A stretch of DNA of 64,000 nucleotides from Candidatus Desulfovibrio intestinipullorum. Its GTDB lineage: Bacteria; Desulfobacterota; Desulfovibrionia; Desulfovibrionales; Desulfovibrionaceae. The stretch's first letter is position 1, and each line of letters opens with the position of its first letter. The notes beneath the pieces are model-generated. The model ran no database searches and had not been told where the DNA came from. It was given only the letters and a program-made list of their open reading frames with translations. A program made the translations under genes and the position numbers. The stretch spans positions 17,974 through 81,973 of the forward strand of contig DXHV01000063.1 of the NCBI GenBank assembly GCA_019113165.1. The letters run 5' to 3'. This document shows positions 18,252 through 27,344 of this stretch, in pieces.

Positions 18252-18891
18252 TGTCGGCCTCCCTGGCGCCCTGCCCGGTACCGCCCGCCTGTGCAGGGCG
18301 TTTTTTCACCAGACCCTCGCGGGCCATGATGCGCGTCGTGCACTCGACGGTCTGGATGTAGTAGCCTTTGAGGAAGAGCTTGAGATAGTAGTGGAACATC
18401 AGCATGGGGATGGCCACGGTCAGCCCCATGACAGTCGTAATGAGCGCTTCCCAGATGCCTGCAGCGAGCATGGTGGCGTCGGGTGCGGCGTTGGTGGAAA
18501 TGACCTTGAAGACGGTCAGCATGCCGAGCACTGTGCCCAGAAGCCCCAGCAGCGGAGCGACAACGGAAATGAAGCGTATCCAGCTCAAATTGCGGAAGAT
18601 GCTTTCGAAATTGCGGTGAAAGCGGTAGCTGACCTCGCTTTTCACGTCCATGGTTGCCGCATTGGGACTTGTCACAATCTCGTGCACGATGGCGAGGACC
18701 GGGTTGTCGTGGATTTTGTAGATGGCCCCGGCCCCGGCCTTTTCCAGACGAAAGTAGTCCAGTCTGAAGCGCTTGCGCACAAGCCTGAGGTAGAAGTAGG
18801 TGCGAACAACAAGATAGACGCCCACCAGGGCCAGGACGATCAGGGCAACGCCTGCCTGTCCTATGGACGCGTATACCGACGCAAGTGTCAT
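18244..18891 (-). CDS. exbB: ExbB/MotA/TolQ-family proton channel protein
   Basis: SVVAPLLGLLGTVLGMLTVFK and GIWEALITTVMGLTVAIPMLMFHYYL. Confidence 0.92.
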   Translation of the reverse strand: MTLASVYASIGQAGVALIVLALVGVYLVVRTYFYLRLVRKRFRLDYFRLEKAGAGAIYKIHDNPVLAIVHEIVTSPNAATMDVKSEVSYRFHRNFESIFRNLSWIRFISVVAPLLGLLGTVLGMLTVFKVISTNAAPDATMLAAGIWEALITTVMGLTVAIPMLMFHYYLKLFLKGYYIQTVECTTRIMAREGLVKKRPAQAGGTGQGAREADNA

Positions 18892-18969
18892 GAAACGAAC
18901 CTCCCCATTGTGTTCACAAGATGTTCCATTATGAGATCATGGTTGCAGATGACTGCCCGTGATGCACGG

Positions 18970-19404
18970 CTAGGCAAAGACAAGCAGGGCAACGGCGGGC
19001 ACGAAAAGAAGAAGACTCAGGTTTTGAAGAGCGCGCACATGGCGCTCGCGGGCAAGCCCCAGGAGGAGACAGAGCGCTGCAGCCAGCACGCAGGGCGCAA
19101 GAAGGCTCAGCCAGAGCACAAGCCCTTCGCCTGCTCCGTGCCAGTGCCAGGCAAAGATGTAGGCCGCTCCCAGGGGCAGGCAGACTTCCTTCCACCAGCA
19201 GGGGGAATGGGCAGGCTGATCATGGCCGTCCCCTTCGTCGCCCCCTTCGCCCGTGCGGGCACGGTTTTCCGGGGCAGTGGAGGCCTTTTGCCTGCAGGCG
19301 TTCTGATGCCAGGCAAGCTGCAGGCAGGCCGCGAAGACCAGCAGCACGCAGCCCGCGTCTGCAAGGCCAGCGAGAAGAGTGTCCAGAAAGGAGAGTATGG
19401 TCAT
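18970..19404 (-). CDS. Small membrane protein, possible DUF3325-like
   Basis: Several hydrophobic segments; ATG overlaps the PepSY stop; position matches DUF3649-PepSY-DUF3325 iron-uptake clusters (synteny-based call). Confidence 0.55.
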   Translation of the reverse strand: MTILSFLDTLLAGLADAGCVLLVFAACLQLAWHQNACRQKASTAPENRARTGEGGDEGDGHDQPAHSPCWWKEVCLPLGAAYIFAWHWHGAGEGLVLWLSLLAPCVLAAALCLLLGLARERHVRALQNLSLLLFVPAVALLVFA

Positions 19405-21236
19405 GCCGTTTGCCTCATATTGCTGTTCGGCGGAGCAGCCTCTGCCGCCTGTACTGTCTGTACTGCCTGTCCGTCAGGACGCTGTTCCTGCAGGGTGTTC
19501 TGTCCCTGCCCGTCTGCCTGCGACCCTTCGCCCGGGACCTCTCCGGCAGAGGCGTCCCTGGCAGCAAGGGCCGGCTTCAGGCGTGCGAGGCGAGTGCGCA
19601 GCGGAACGGAATCCTGTCTTTTGAGGGAGGGAGGCCGGCGCAGGCGGGCCAGAATCCGTCCGGGCAGCCCTGCATAGAGGGGAAGGGCCTCTTTTCTGAT
19701 GCGCACCCATTCCCGCCAGGCAAGAAAGACGGCGAGAAGCGTCGCGCCAAGAAACATGGCAGCCGTGCCAAAGAGCACCGGCAGCCCCTGAAACAGGGCC
19801 TGCACAGGACCTGGCGTGGTGCAAAAGATCGCCTGCACGCAAAGAAGGGCGGAAGCCATGCCGGCCAGGACAAGCTGTTCAAACCTGGAGACGCGGGCGT
19901 CACGAAAGAGCGCATGGACAAGACTTGCTGTCCAGACGAGGAAGAAGACCGCCATTTCCAGGCCCGGACGGCTGGCCAGATCCGGAGAGAGCAGCCTTGT
20001 GGCCAGGAGATGCCCGGCCATGGCCGCCGGAAGGCCCGCCACCATCCAGGTGGTCACGCCCCTGGCACCCCCGAAGCCGGACTTTCGGGAGGTTTTTTCG
20101 TGCAGGACCAGCCCCATGGCCAGGGCGCCTGCCACGCACAGGGCAGAGAGACACATGAAAAAGCGCGTGACCGGGTCTGCGAAGCGGCCGAGATGCAGGG
20201 CGCTTGCCGCATACCAGAGGGTGGCGACCACACCGGGTTCCCTGCCGCGTGGCCTGGTCGAGATGTCGCCGCTTTCCATGGAGGCAACGAGACGCTCGCC
20301 CGAGGCCCTGCGCCCGAACAGGGTGCCCCTGGCCTCGCCTGCTTCTATTTCGCTGATCTCGTGCTTGCTGAAGCGGAAGGTGACAAGGCCTGGTCCGCTC
20401 TCCCAGCGTTTTTCGGCAACAACAAGGAGCCGTGCGAGACGCTCGTGCACCCTGTCGCCTGTGGCCTTGTCCGCCGCATAGACCGCACGCGCTTCAAGAG
20501 CGTCCGGCGTCTTGCGTATGCCCTTGGACTCGACCACAAAGCTGCGCCTGTCTTCCTTGTAGTGGGGGAAGAGGGTGGAAGGGAGAAAGGACTGGGACGC
20601 CAGCACAAGCCCGGAGACAATAAAGAGGACGGCAAAGGGCAGGGTCGCTCCTGCGCCCACGCAATGGCCCTCGTACCACATGCGGGCGCCGCTTTTCTCG
20701 AGATGGAACAGCCTGGAGGAAAGGCGATCGCGCAGGAAGAAGCCCGAGAGCAGGACAGCCAGCATGCAGAGAGCGCCGAAGGCAACGACGCGGCGTCCGG
20801 CAGGACCAAGGCCAAAGAGGTCAACATGCAGTCTGTAGAGGAAGTTGCCGCCACAGGTGTCGCGGGCTTCGACAAGGGTGCCTTCCCTGACGTCAAAGCC
20901 CCTGAAGACCCAGTGGTGGTGATCGTGGGCGTCTTCAGGCTCGACCAGGGCAAGAGACGGGACGGGATTGCGCGCCGTGGGCAGGGCGATATGCCACAGC
21001 CCTTCGGGATGTCCGAGTTTTTTTGCCAGTTCGAGACCTGTCTGCGCGGCAAGCAGCCTGTTTTCCTCTGTGGGAGCAAGGGCGGCATGGTGCGTTTCCG
21101 GCTGTGCCCAGAAGGTCAGTTCGTGTCTGTAGAGGGAAATGGCGCCCAGGAGAAAGACAAAGAAGCCGAACCAGCCAAGGATGAGACCGGCCTTTGCGTG
21201 CTGTTCGCGCAGGGCCTTGCGGATGGGAATGTTCAT
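19401..21236 (-). CDS. PepSY-associated TM-helix domain protein
   Basis: MNIPIRKALREQHAKAGLILGWFGFFVFLLGAISLYRHELTFW N-terminus; multiple TM; adjacent to TonB system. Confidence 0.85.
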   Translation of the reverse strand: MNIPIRKALREQHAKAGLILGWFGFFVFLLGAISLYRHELTFWAQPETHHAALAPTEENRLLAAQTGLELAKKLGHPEGLWHIALPTARNPVPSLALVEPEDAHDHHHWVFRGFDVREGTLVEARDTCGGNFLYRLHVDLFGLGPAGRRVVAFGALCMLAVLLSGFFLRDRLSSRLFHLEKSGARMWYEGHCVGAGATLPFAVLFIVSGLVLASQSFLPSTLFPHYKEDRRSFVVESKGIRKTPDALEARAVYAADKATGDRVHERLARLLVVAEKRWESGPGLVTFRFSKHEISEIEAGEARGTLFGRRASGERLVASMESGDISTRPRGREPGVVATLWYAASALHLGRFADPVTRFFMCLSALCVAGALAMGLVLHEKTSRKSGFGGARGVTTWMVAGLPAAMAGHLLATRLLSPDLASRPGLEMAVFFLVWTASLVHALFRDARVSRFEQLVLAGMASALLCVQAIFCTTPGPVQALFQGLPVLFGTAAMFLGATLLAVFLAWREWVRIRKEALPLYAGLPGRILARLRRPPSLKRQDSVPLRTRLARLKPALAARDASAGEVPGEGSQADGQGQNTLQEQRPDGQAVQTVQAAEAAPPNSNMRQTA

Positions 21237-21532
21237 GAGCGCCTGCCTCTGCTGTCACGGTGGTCCCTGTTTTCCTCCCCTGCCTGTCCGCTGACCGTAA
21301 AAACGAGCAGATGTGCGAAAAGGGACAGCGGAGCGAAGAGGAGAAAGGCCAGCAAAAAGGCCGCTGCAGTGGCTTCAAAGGGGGATCCTGCCCACACAGA
21401 GGCTATGCCTGGTGCCAGAACCCAGACAAGAACGAGGCCGAGAGCCATGGAGAGCACGACTCTCAGCCAGGATTTCGTTTCCTTCGAGCTGAAGAGAGAG
21501 TTTCTGAGGGTGTTCATCGCTGTCTCGCGCAT
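21233..21532 (-). CDS. Small membrane protein, possible DUF3649-like
   Basis: Two hydrophobic segments; overlaps the PepSY gene; cluster synteny. Start uncertain (21532 or 21517). Confidence 0.5.
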   Translation of the reverse strand: MRETAMNTLRNSLFSSKETKSWLRVVLSMALGLVLVWVLAPGIASVWAGSPFEATAAAFLLAFLLFAPLSLFAHLLVFTVSGQAGEENRDHRDSRGRRS

Positions 21533-21737
21533 GGAGCGGGACCAGTCCGGCAGGGGAAGTGCGGTATACTTCTGGGGAGGCTTCCCCTGCCGGAAAGGCA
21601 TTTGGGGTGACAATGGTTGCGCACACAGCCTGTCTTCCGCCTGGTCTGCCTGTCCGGGGCACGGGGGACGGTGCACACGAACGGCACTGGTCAGGGGACG
21701 GGCTGCCTGCGGAGTTCTTTCTGTTTGCGGGAACCGG

Positions 21738-23777
21738 CTAGAATTCCCAGGCCACCTGGAACCAGTACCTGCGACCGTCTTCGGGATAGGTGTAGCTGTC
21801 GTCGTTGGAGCGCTTGGCGTTGGTCACGTTGTAGACAGCGCCCGAGACCTTGAGGCCATCCACGATTTCGTAGGTGAGGCCGAAGTCAATGGTCACCATG
21901 TCCTCGGAGTTGTGCTGCAGGGAGCCGCCCTGGCCCCAGTTCATGTATTCTTCCTTGCCCCTGTAGGCGAGCTTGGCAAAGGTGCTCAGATTGTCCAGGG
22001 GCTTCCAGTCCACGGTGAGGTTGGCCATGTGCTCGGGCGTGGCCACAAGGCGCGCACCTTCGGCCGAGGCGTACTTGAAGTCGTAGGGATTGTCCGAGGC
22101 ATTGTCGATGCGCGAGTAGGTGTAGGTATAGTTGGCTGTCGCCGTGAGGCTGGGGGTGAAATCGTAGCTGATGGAGGCTTCTATGCCGCCAAGCCGTGCA
22201 CCGTTGATGTTGTAGTAGATGCTCAGGGGATGTTCCGGATTGGCCGGATCCATGATGATTTCGCCGTCCGGTCCCTGGAATCCCCTCGATCCGGTATTGG
22301 CTATCTTGTTCTTGTAGAAGGTGTAGAAGCCGGTCACGTTGGCGCGCAGCTTGTCGTCGTGGTAGTAGAGGCCGAGTTCGTAGTTGGTGCTCAGCTCGGG
22401 CTTGAGGTCCGGGTTGCCGCGGGTGATGGAACCATTCCTCTGGGGCAGGCCGAAGCTGGGATCGAGCTGGGCTGCCGTGGGCGACTTGTAGCCCATGGCA
22501 ACGCCGCCCTTGATGGTCCAGTTGGGCAGGAAGTTCCAGACCGCGTAGCCGCGGGGCGTCCAGTAGCCGCCAAAGTCCTGGTTGTAGGTATAGCGCACGC
22601 CGCCAGTCAGGCTGAAATTGTCCACCACGAACCATTCGGCCTCGAGGAAGAGAGCCTCTTCCATGGTTTCCACCTTGCCGCCATCGGTGCTTTGACCGGG
22701 GCTTGTCAGGGTTGAGTAGTAGCCGTCCGGATCATTGAGCTTCTGGTAGCGGTGCTGTCCGCCCACGACAAGGTTCACGGGACCAAGTTCCACATTGTAC
22801 TTGGCGTCCACGGTCCAGTTGGTCAGGAAGGGGGTGCCGGTGGAGGAGCCAAAGCTCTGCACTTCCTCCAGATAGGTGCCAACCTCGAGCTTGCCCTTGG
22901 GCAGTTCGCCGGAATAGTTGAAGCCGTATTCCTGGCGATCGTAGAAGCTGTACTTGTTGGCCGATCCTTCTGCCAGGTTCTTGCCGGCGGTCTGGTTCAT
23001 GATCTGGCGGGCATTCACATAGGAGAACATGAATTCCTGGCCGTCTATGGGCGTGAACCACAGCTTGGCCGTGCCGTCCAGCTTGCGGTGGCGCGGCATG
23101 CCGTCGATTTCGTCAGCCTCGTCCCTGGTCATGGCCTTGCCCCAGACCTGTATGCCAAGCTTGTCCTTGATGATGGGACCGGAGACATACAGATCGCCGC
23201 CAAACTGATTGCCGCCCGGCTCTTCCCTGATGGTTGCATCGGTGGTGAAGGAGCCGGACCACTTCTCGCTGTACTTGCGGGTGATGATATTGATGACGCC
23301 GCCCAGCGCGTCCGAGCCGTACAGCGTGGACATGGGGCCGCGCACGACCTCGATGCGGTCAATGGCCGAGACCGGGGGCATCCAGTTGGTCGTCAGGCCA
23401 CTGTCAATGCCGCCCTTCACAGTAGACGACGAGGTGTTCTGACGCCTGCCGTCCACCAGGATAAGCACGTGGTCCGACTGCATGCCGCGTATGGAAATGG
23501 AGCCCGTATCGCCGCCTATCATGGCAACGCCGGGCACGGAGCGCAGTGCGTCAGCCAGCGAGTTGATCGACTTGTTTTCCATTTCCTGGCGCGTGATGAC
23601 GCTGATGGTGGCAGGCGCTTCGCGTATGTCCTGTTCATAACCGGAAGCCGTGACAACGACATCCGACGTTGTCACGACATCTTCGCCCCGGGCTGCAGAT
23701 GTGCAGAATGGTGAAAGGACCAGCATCAGGGCAAGGCAAAAGGCCAGTTTTTTCCTCTGCCTGTGTGTGAGAGCCAT
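21738..23777 (-). CDS. TonB-dependent outer membrane receptor
   Basis: Signal peptide, TonB-box-like DVVVTASG, plug ISIRGMQSDHVLILVDGRRQNTS, RIEVVRGPMSTLYGSDALGGVINIITRK, terminal aromatic WFQVAWEF. Strong SD before ATG at 23777. Confidence 0.95.
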   Translation of the reverse strand: MALTHRQRKKLAFCLALMLVLSPFCTSAARGEDVVTTSDVVVTASGYEQDIREAPATISVITRQEMENKSINSLADALRSVPGVAMIGGDTGSISIRGMQSDHVLILVDGRRQNTSSSTVKGGIDSGLTTNWMPPVSAIDRIEVVRGPMSTLYGSDALGGVINIITRKYSEKWSGSFTTDATIREEPGGNQFGGDLYVSGPIIKDKLGIQVWGKAMTRDEADEIDGMPRHRKLDGTAKLWFTPIDGQEFMFSYVNARQIMNQTAGKNLAEGSANKYSFYDRQEYGFNYSGELPKGKLEVGTYLEEVQSFGSSTGTPFLTNWTVDAKYNVELGPVNLVVGGQHRYQKLNDPDGYYSTLTSPGQSTDGGKVETMEEALFLEAEWFVVDNFSLTGGVRYTYNQDFGGYWTPRGYAVWNFLPNWTIKGGVAMGYKSPTAAQLDPSFGLPQRNGSITRGNPDLKPELSTNYELGLYYHDDKLRANVTGFYTFYKNKIANTGSRGFQGPDGEIIMDPANPEHPLSIYYNINGARLGGIEASISYDFTPSLTATANYTYTYSRIDNASDNPYDFKYASAEGARLVATPEHMANLTVDWKPLDNLSTFAKLAYRGKEEYMNWGQGGSLQHNSEDMVTIDFGLTYEIVDGLKVSGAVYNVTNAKRSNDDSYTYPEDGRRYWFQVAWEF

Positions 23778-23964
23778 CAAGTTCCTCCTTGTGCGCAGGG
23801 TGTGATAAAAAAGACTTTGAATTTTTATTTCGAATCGGGCCAGCATCCGGGTCGACTTCCAAAGCTTCCCAAGCTTCCCATGACCACTGGGGCGCACCAT
23901 AGAGGACAAATCTTGCACGAGTTTTGCAAGAGGAAATTTTTTTCCGACAGGATGGTAAGATTTT

Positions 23965-23983
23965 GAAAATGACTGTCAGTTTC
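23965..23983 (-). promoter_or_regulatory. Fur-box-like 19-bp palindrome upstream of the TonB-dependent receptor
   Basis: GAAAATGACTGTCAGTTTC: inverted repeat with one mismatched pair; 13 of 19 positions match the classical GATAATGATAATCATTATC by hand alignment. Confidence 0.5.
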
Positions 23984-24152
23984 TTTTTTAGATTGTTACA
24001 ATCTTGCAAGGTCTGTCTCCCGATCCTGACGGAGGACACGCTGCATGCCGCCGTCCGGTGCCGCTTTGGGGAGCGCGCCCCGGGACAGGCGTTGTGTTGC
24101 CTTCCTGCAAGAAAAGGGGGGCAGCAAAGATGTACGGATGTGCAGGAAAGAA

Positions 24153-24196
24153 GCGGTTTCCGGCAGGCACGCTGGGCGCGTTCTGCCGGAAACCGC
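24153..24196 (-). terminator. Rho-independent terminator after the M16C peptidase gene (minus strand)
   Basis: GCGGTTTCCGGCAG / CTGCCGGAAACCGC 14-bp perfect stem, followed on minus by TTCTTTCC. Confidence 0.7.
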
Positions 24197-24206
24197 GGGA
24201 CAGGAA

Positions 24207-27113
24207 CTAGAAGAGGGAGGTGCAGCTCCAGCCCAGGGACCGGGCGACTTCGCCGGCCCTGGCGCCGCCAATGACGCAGACATGGCCCTTTTCGGCCACT
24301 TCCTGCATGATGTCGGCAAAGGCCCGGAAGTCTTCCACCCTGGTGGCCAGGATTTCTTCGCGCTGGGTCTGCAGCTCCTCGTTGCTGATGCCGCTCAGGA
24401 GCCGCAGCAGGGAGACATTGCCGCGGGCATCGGGCAGGAGGTAGGCATCCACATCGCCAATGGTGCCCACAATGGCCCTTGTGAGCTCGTCTTTGGAGAG
24501 GCTGATGCGGGAGAGGTAGGAGGCAATGCCGTCATAGGCCCTGAGGGTGGCCTCCACATTGGGATCCCGGTAGCTTGAGCAGACGAAGTTGCCGGAATAG
24601 AGCTCCTGGGAGCAGAAGGCGCCGTAGGCGCCGCCCAGCACGCGCACCTGTTCCCACAGATAGCTGCGGCTCAGATGGCGGACAATGACCCGCACCGGGC
24701 CGTGCAGCTCGCCATAGCCCAGCTGCTTCAGGTTGCAGCCCTTGGCCACGTAATTGACCTGGCTTGGGGAGGTGAAGACTTCGGCTGCGGGGCGGCTGGC
24801 CAGGGAGAGGACCTGGCTGCCGTCGGCAGCGGCTGCCCTGGGCAGGCTGGCCCAGAGGCTCTGTGCCTCGGCAAAGACCCTGGCAATCTGCCCCTCTTCG
24901 CCCACACAGTTCACATAGCCCGGGCGGGCGGCCACAAGGAAGTGGCGCAGGTCTTCGAAATCTTCCAGCAGCCTCGGGAAGGCGTCTTCCCAGGACTCCA
25001 GGCGCGAGCGGATGGTGGACAGGGAGCTTATGCCGGACATGAGATCGGACATGTAGGCGTCCGTGGTGTAGTGGGAGCGCACCCTGAGAGATGCGGCCGC
25101 ATGGCCCGAGGAAATGAGGCCCTGTTCAAGGCGGGCCTTGTCCTCAAGGAGCATTTCCCTGAGGCGCTGGCCAAGGAGGCTCTGATCGGTCACGGGCTCG
25201 AGGAGCATCTCCTTGAGCAGGGCGAAGAGGTCGCCTGTCTTGTCGGCCACGGCCTTGCCGGCCAGGGAGAGGTAGCAGCGTACCTCGCCGTCCTTGCGGG
25301 TCACAAGGGTCGTGTCGGCGCCAAGGCCGCCTGTCTTGGCATCGATGAGCGCGCCAAGATCGGTATAGTCGTGGCGGGCCGTGCCGACTTCCCTGAAGGA
25401 GCGCAGGAAGAGGTTCAGGGAGGGCAGCAGGCGCACGGGCAGCTTGGGCATGGGCACAAGGAGGTTCAGATAGGCTATGCCCCTGGTGGGCTGCTCGTGA
25501 GCCACGCAGGTAAGCGAGCCGTCCTCGTGTACATCCCTCCTGATGAAGCGGCTCTGTGCGGGCAGATCTTCAAGGCCCAGGCTCGGAATGGAGGCCAGTG
25601 CCTCGGGGCTGTCCGGAGTGCTCTGCGCCTTCTGAAGCTCTGTGCAGATGGTGCACACTTCCTGCTTCCGTCCCTCGTCCAAGGAGGCCTGTATGCCGGC
25701 AAGGCGCTCGGCTTCCTCCCTGGCCAGCCGCTCGGCCATGTCGGTCTGGGGCTGCAGGATCACCGTGGCCCTGCTGGGATTGTCCAGGAAGAGGGTGCGC
25801 AGGGCTTCCTCGAAGACGCGCTCGCCCCTGGCCAGGCGATCCTTGATGTGCTGCAAGGGTGCTTCCCAGGCAAGGGAAGCCAGGGGATCGTGGTCATAGA
25901 GCCAGGTGGACAGGGACTGCAGCATGGCGGCAAGGCCGCGGGGGAAGGATCCGAAATTGCTCTCCCTGTAGGCAAATTCCACGGTATTGACGGCTGCTTC
26001 CACAAGGGAGGGATCAATGCCGTCCCGGGCAAGCTCTTCCAGGGTGCTCTGGATGAGGGCCTCGGCCCTGGGGATATTGTCCCAGGCAATGCCCTTGAGG
26101 CCGGTGGAATAGAACGTCTGGGCCAGATCCGTTTCCAGGCCGCCGCCCACGGTGTCCTCGCCAAGACCGGAGGAAATGAGAGCCCTGCGCAGAGGGGAGC
26201 CGGGCATGCCTTCCAGAATGTGCTCCAGCATGCTCAGGATCATGGTGCGTTCCAGATCGCCGCGGATGCCGGTGAGCCAGTTCATGGTGAAGAGGCAGGA
26301 ACCATCCTTTTCGGCCGCATAGGGCTTGACGATCCTGGTTGGCGCGCTGAAGGCCCGTTGCAGGGGAATGCGGGAATCCACCTCGCAGCGGGTCTGACCC
26401 TCCAGGGCCCTGGCCACAATGTTCAGGCGCTCTTCCTCGGGATCATCGCCCCAGAAGAAGAAACGGGCATTGGAGGGATGGTAGTAGCGGCTGTGGAAGT
26501 CCCTGAACTCCTCGTAGGTGAGAGAGGGGATCTCGGCCGGATTGCCTCCGGAATCAAGGCTGTAGAGCGTGTCCGGGAAGATGGCGTGCTGGCTTTCCTC
26601 GGCAATGCGCGAGTCCGGGGAGGAATACACGCCCTTCATCTCGTTGTAGACAACACCCTTGTAGGCCCAGGGGCCGTCCGGCGTGCCGGCCTCTATATGC
26701 CAGCCCTCCTGGCGGAAGATGTTCTCGCTGATGAGCGGATGGAAGACGGCGTCGATGTAGACGTCTATAAGATTGTAGAAGTCCTGCAGGTTGGCGCTGG
26801 CCACGGGGTAGCAGGTCTTGTCAGGAAAGGTGAAGGCATTGAGAAAGCTCTGCAGGGAGCTTTGCAGAAGAACCAGGAAGGGTTCCTTCACAGGATACCT
26901 GTCCGAACCGCACAGCACGGAATGCTCCAGGATGTGGGCCACGCCCGTGGAATTTTTGGGCGGCGTGCGGAAGGTCACACCAAAGCATTTGTTCTCGTCG
27001 TCATTGCAGACGGAAACGATTTCTGCACCGGTTGCCACATGTCTGTAATAACGTGCCCTGCCATTGACTTCGGCGAGTGTGCGTTCGTCAATGAGTGTGA
27101 AGTCGGTCTTCAA
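24207..27113 (-). CDS. M16C-family zinc metallopeptidase (PreP/Cym1-like)
   Basis: Inverted zinc motif HILEH in GVAHILEHSVLCGSDRYPVKEPF; 968 aa; TTG start with AGAAGGAG SD. Confidence 0.92.
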   Translation of the reverse strand: MKTDFTLIDERTLAEVNGRARYYRHVATGAEIVSVCNDDENKCFGVTFRTPPKNSTGVAHILEHSVLCGSDRYPVKEPFLVLLQSSLQSFLNAFTFPDKTCYPVASANLQDFYNLIDVYIDAVFHPLISENIFRQEGWHIEAGTPDGPWAYKGVVYNEMKGVYSSPDSRIAEESQHAIFPDTLYSLDSGGNPAEIPSLTYEEFRDFHSRYYHPSNARFFFWGDDPEEERLNIVARALEGQTRCEVDSRIPLQRAFSAPTRIVKPYAAEKDGSCLFTMNWLTGIRGDLERTMILSMLEHILEGMPGSPLRRALISSGLGEDTVGGGLETDLAQTFYSTGLKGIAWDNIPRAEALIQSTLEELARDGIDPSLVEAAVNTVEFAYRESNFGSFPRGLAAMLQSLSTWLYDHDPLASLAWEAPLQHIKDRLARGERVFEEALRTLFLDNPSRATVILQPQTDMAERLAREEAERLAGIQASLDEGRKQEVCTICTELQKAQSTPDSPEALASIPSLGLEDLPAQSRFIRRDVHEDGSLTCVAHEQPTRGIAYLNLLVPMPKLPVRLLPSLNLFLRSFREVGTARHDYTDLGALIDAKTGGLGADTTLVTRKDGEVRCYLSLAGKAVADKTGDLFALLKEMLLEPVTDQSLLGQRLREMLLEDKARLEQGLISSGHAAASLRVRSHYTTDAYMSDLMSGISSLSTIRSRLESWEDAFPRLLEDFEDLRHFLVAARPGYVNCVGEEGQIARVFAEAQSLWASLPRAAAADGSQVLSLASRPAAEVFTSPSQVNYVAKGCNLKQLGYGELHGPVRVIVRHLSRSYLWEQVRVLGGAYGAFCSQELYSGNFVCSSYRDPNVEATLRAYDGIASYLSRISLSKDELTRAIVGTIGDVDAYLLPDARGNVSLLRLLSGISNEELQTQREEILATRVEDFRAFADIMQEVAEKGHVCVIGGARAGEVARSLGWSCTSLF

Positions 27114-27306
27114 GAGGGTTCTCCTTCTGTGGGTTGGAAACGTTCAGGTCTTTGGAACATGTATCGGGAACTGGAAAAAGTGCTGTTCTGAGAAGCCAGG
27201 ATTGCATGTGCTGGCAGCATTCTTGCCAGCTCTTGAGGCATCTGTCCAGCCGGGACAGATGCCTTGTCTGCCCTGAAAGAGGGCGAGGGCCTTCCATCCT
27301 GCGGAC

Positions 27307-27344
27307 AAAAAAAGTGACCTGAAGAGTGTGCTTCTTCAGGTCAC
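27307..27344 (-). terminator. Strong rho-independent terminator (minus strand)
   Basis: Stem GTGACCTGAAGA (27314-27325) / TCTTCAGGTCAC (27333-27344), 12 bp perfect; U-tract from AAAAAAA at 27307-27313. Confidence 0.9.

Noticed and set aside
19410-22715. 1101-aa plus-strand ORF
   Set aside because: Antisense to the PepSY and TonB-receptor genes; low-quality composition, no motif. Long shadow ORF due to GC bias.
24675-27191. 838-aa plus-strand ORF
   Set aside because: Antisense to the M16C peptidase, which has a clear zinc motif and SD.
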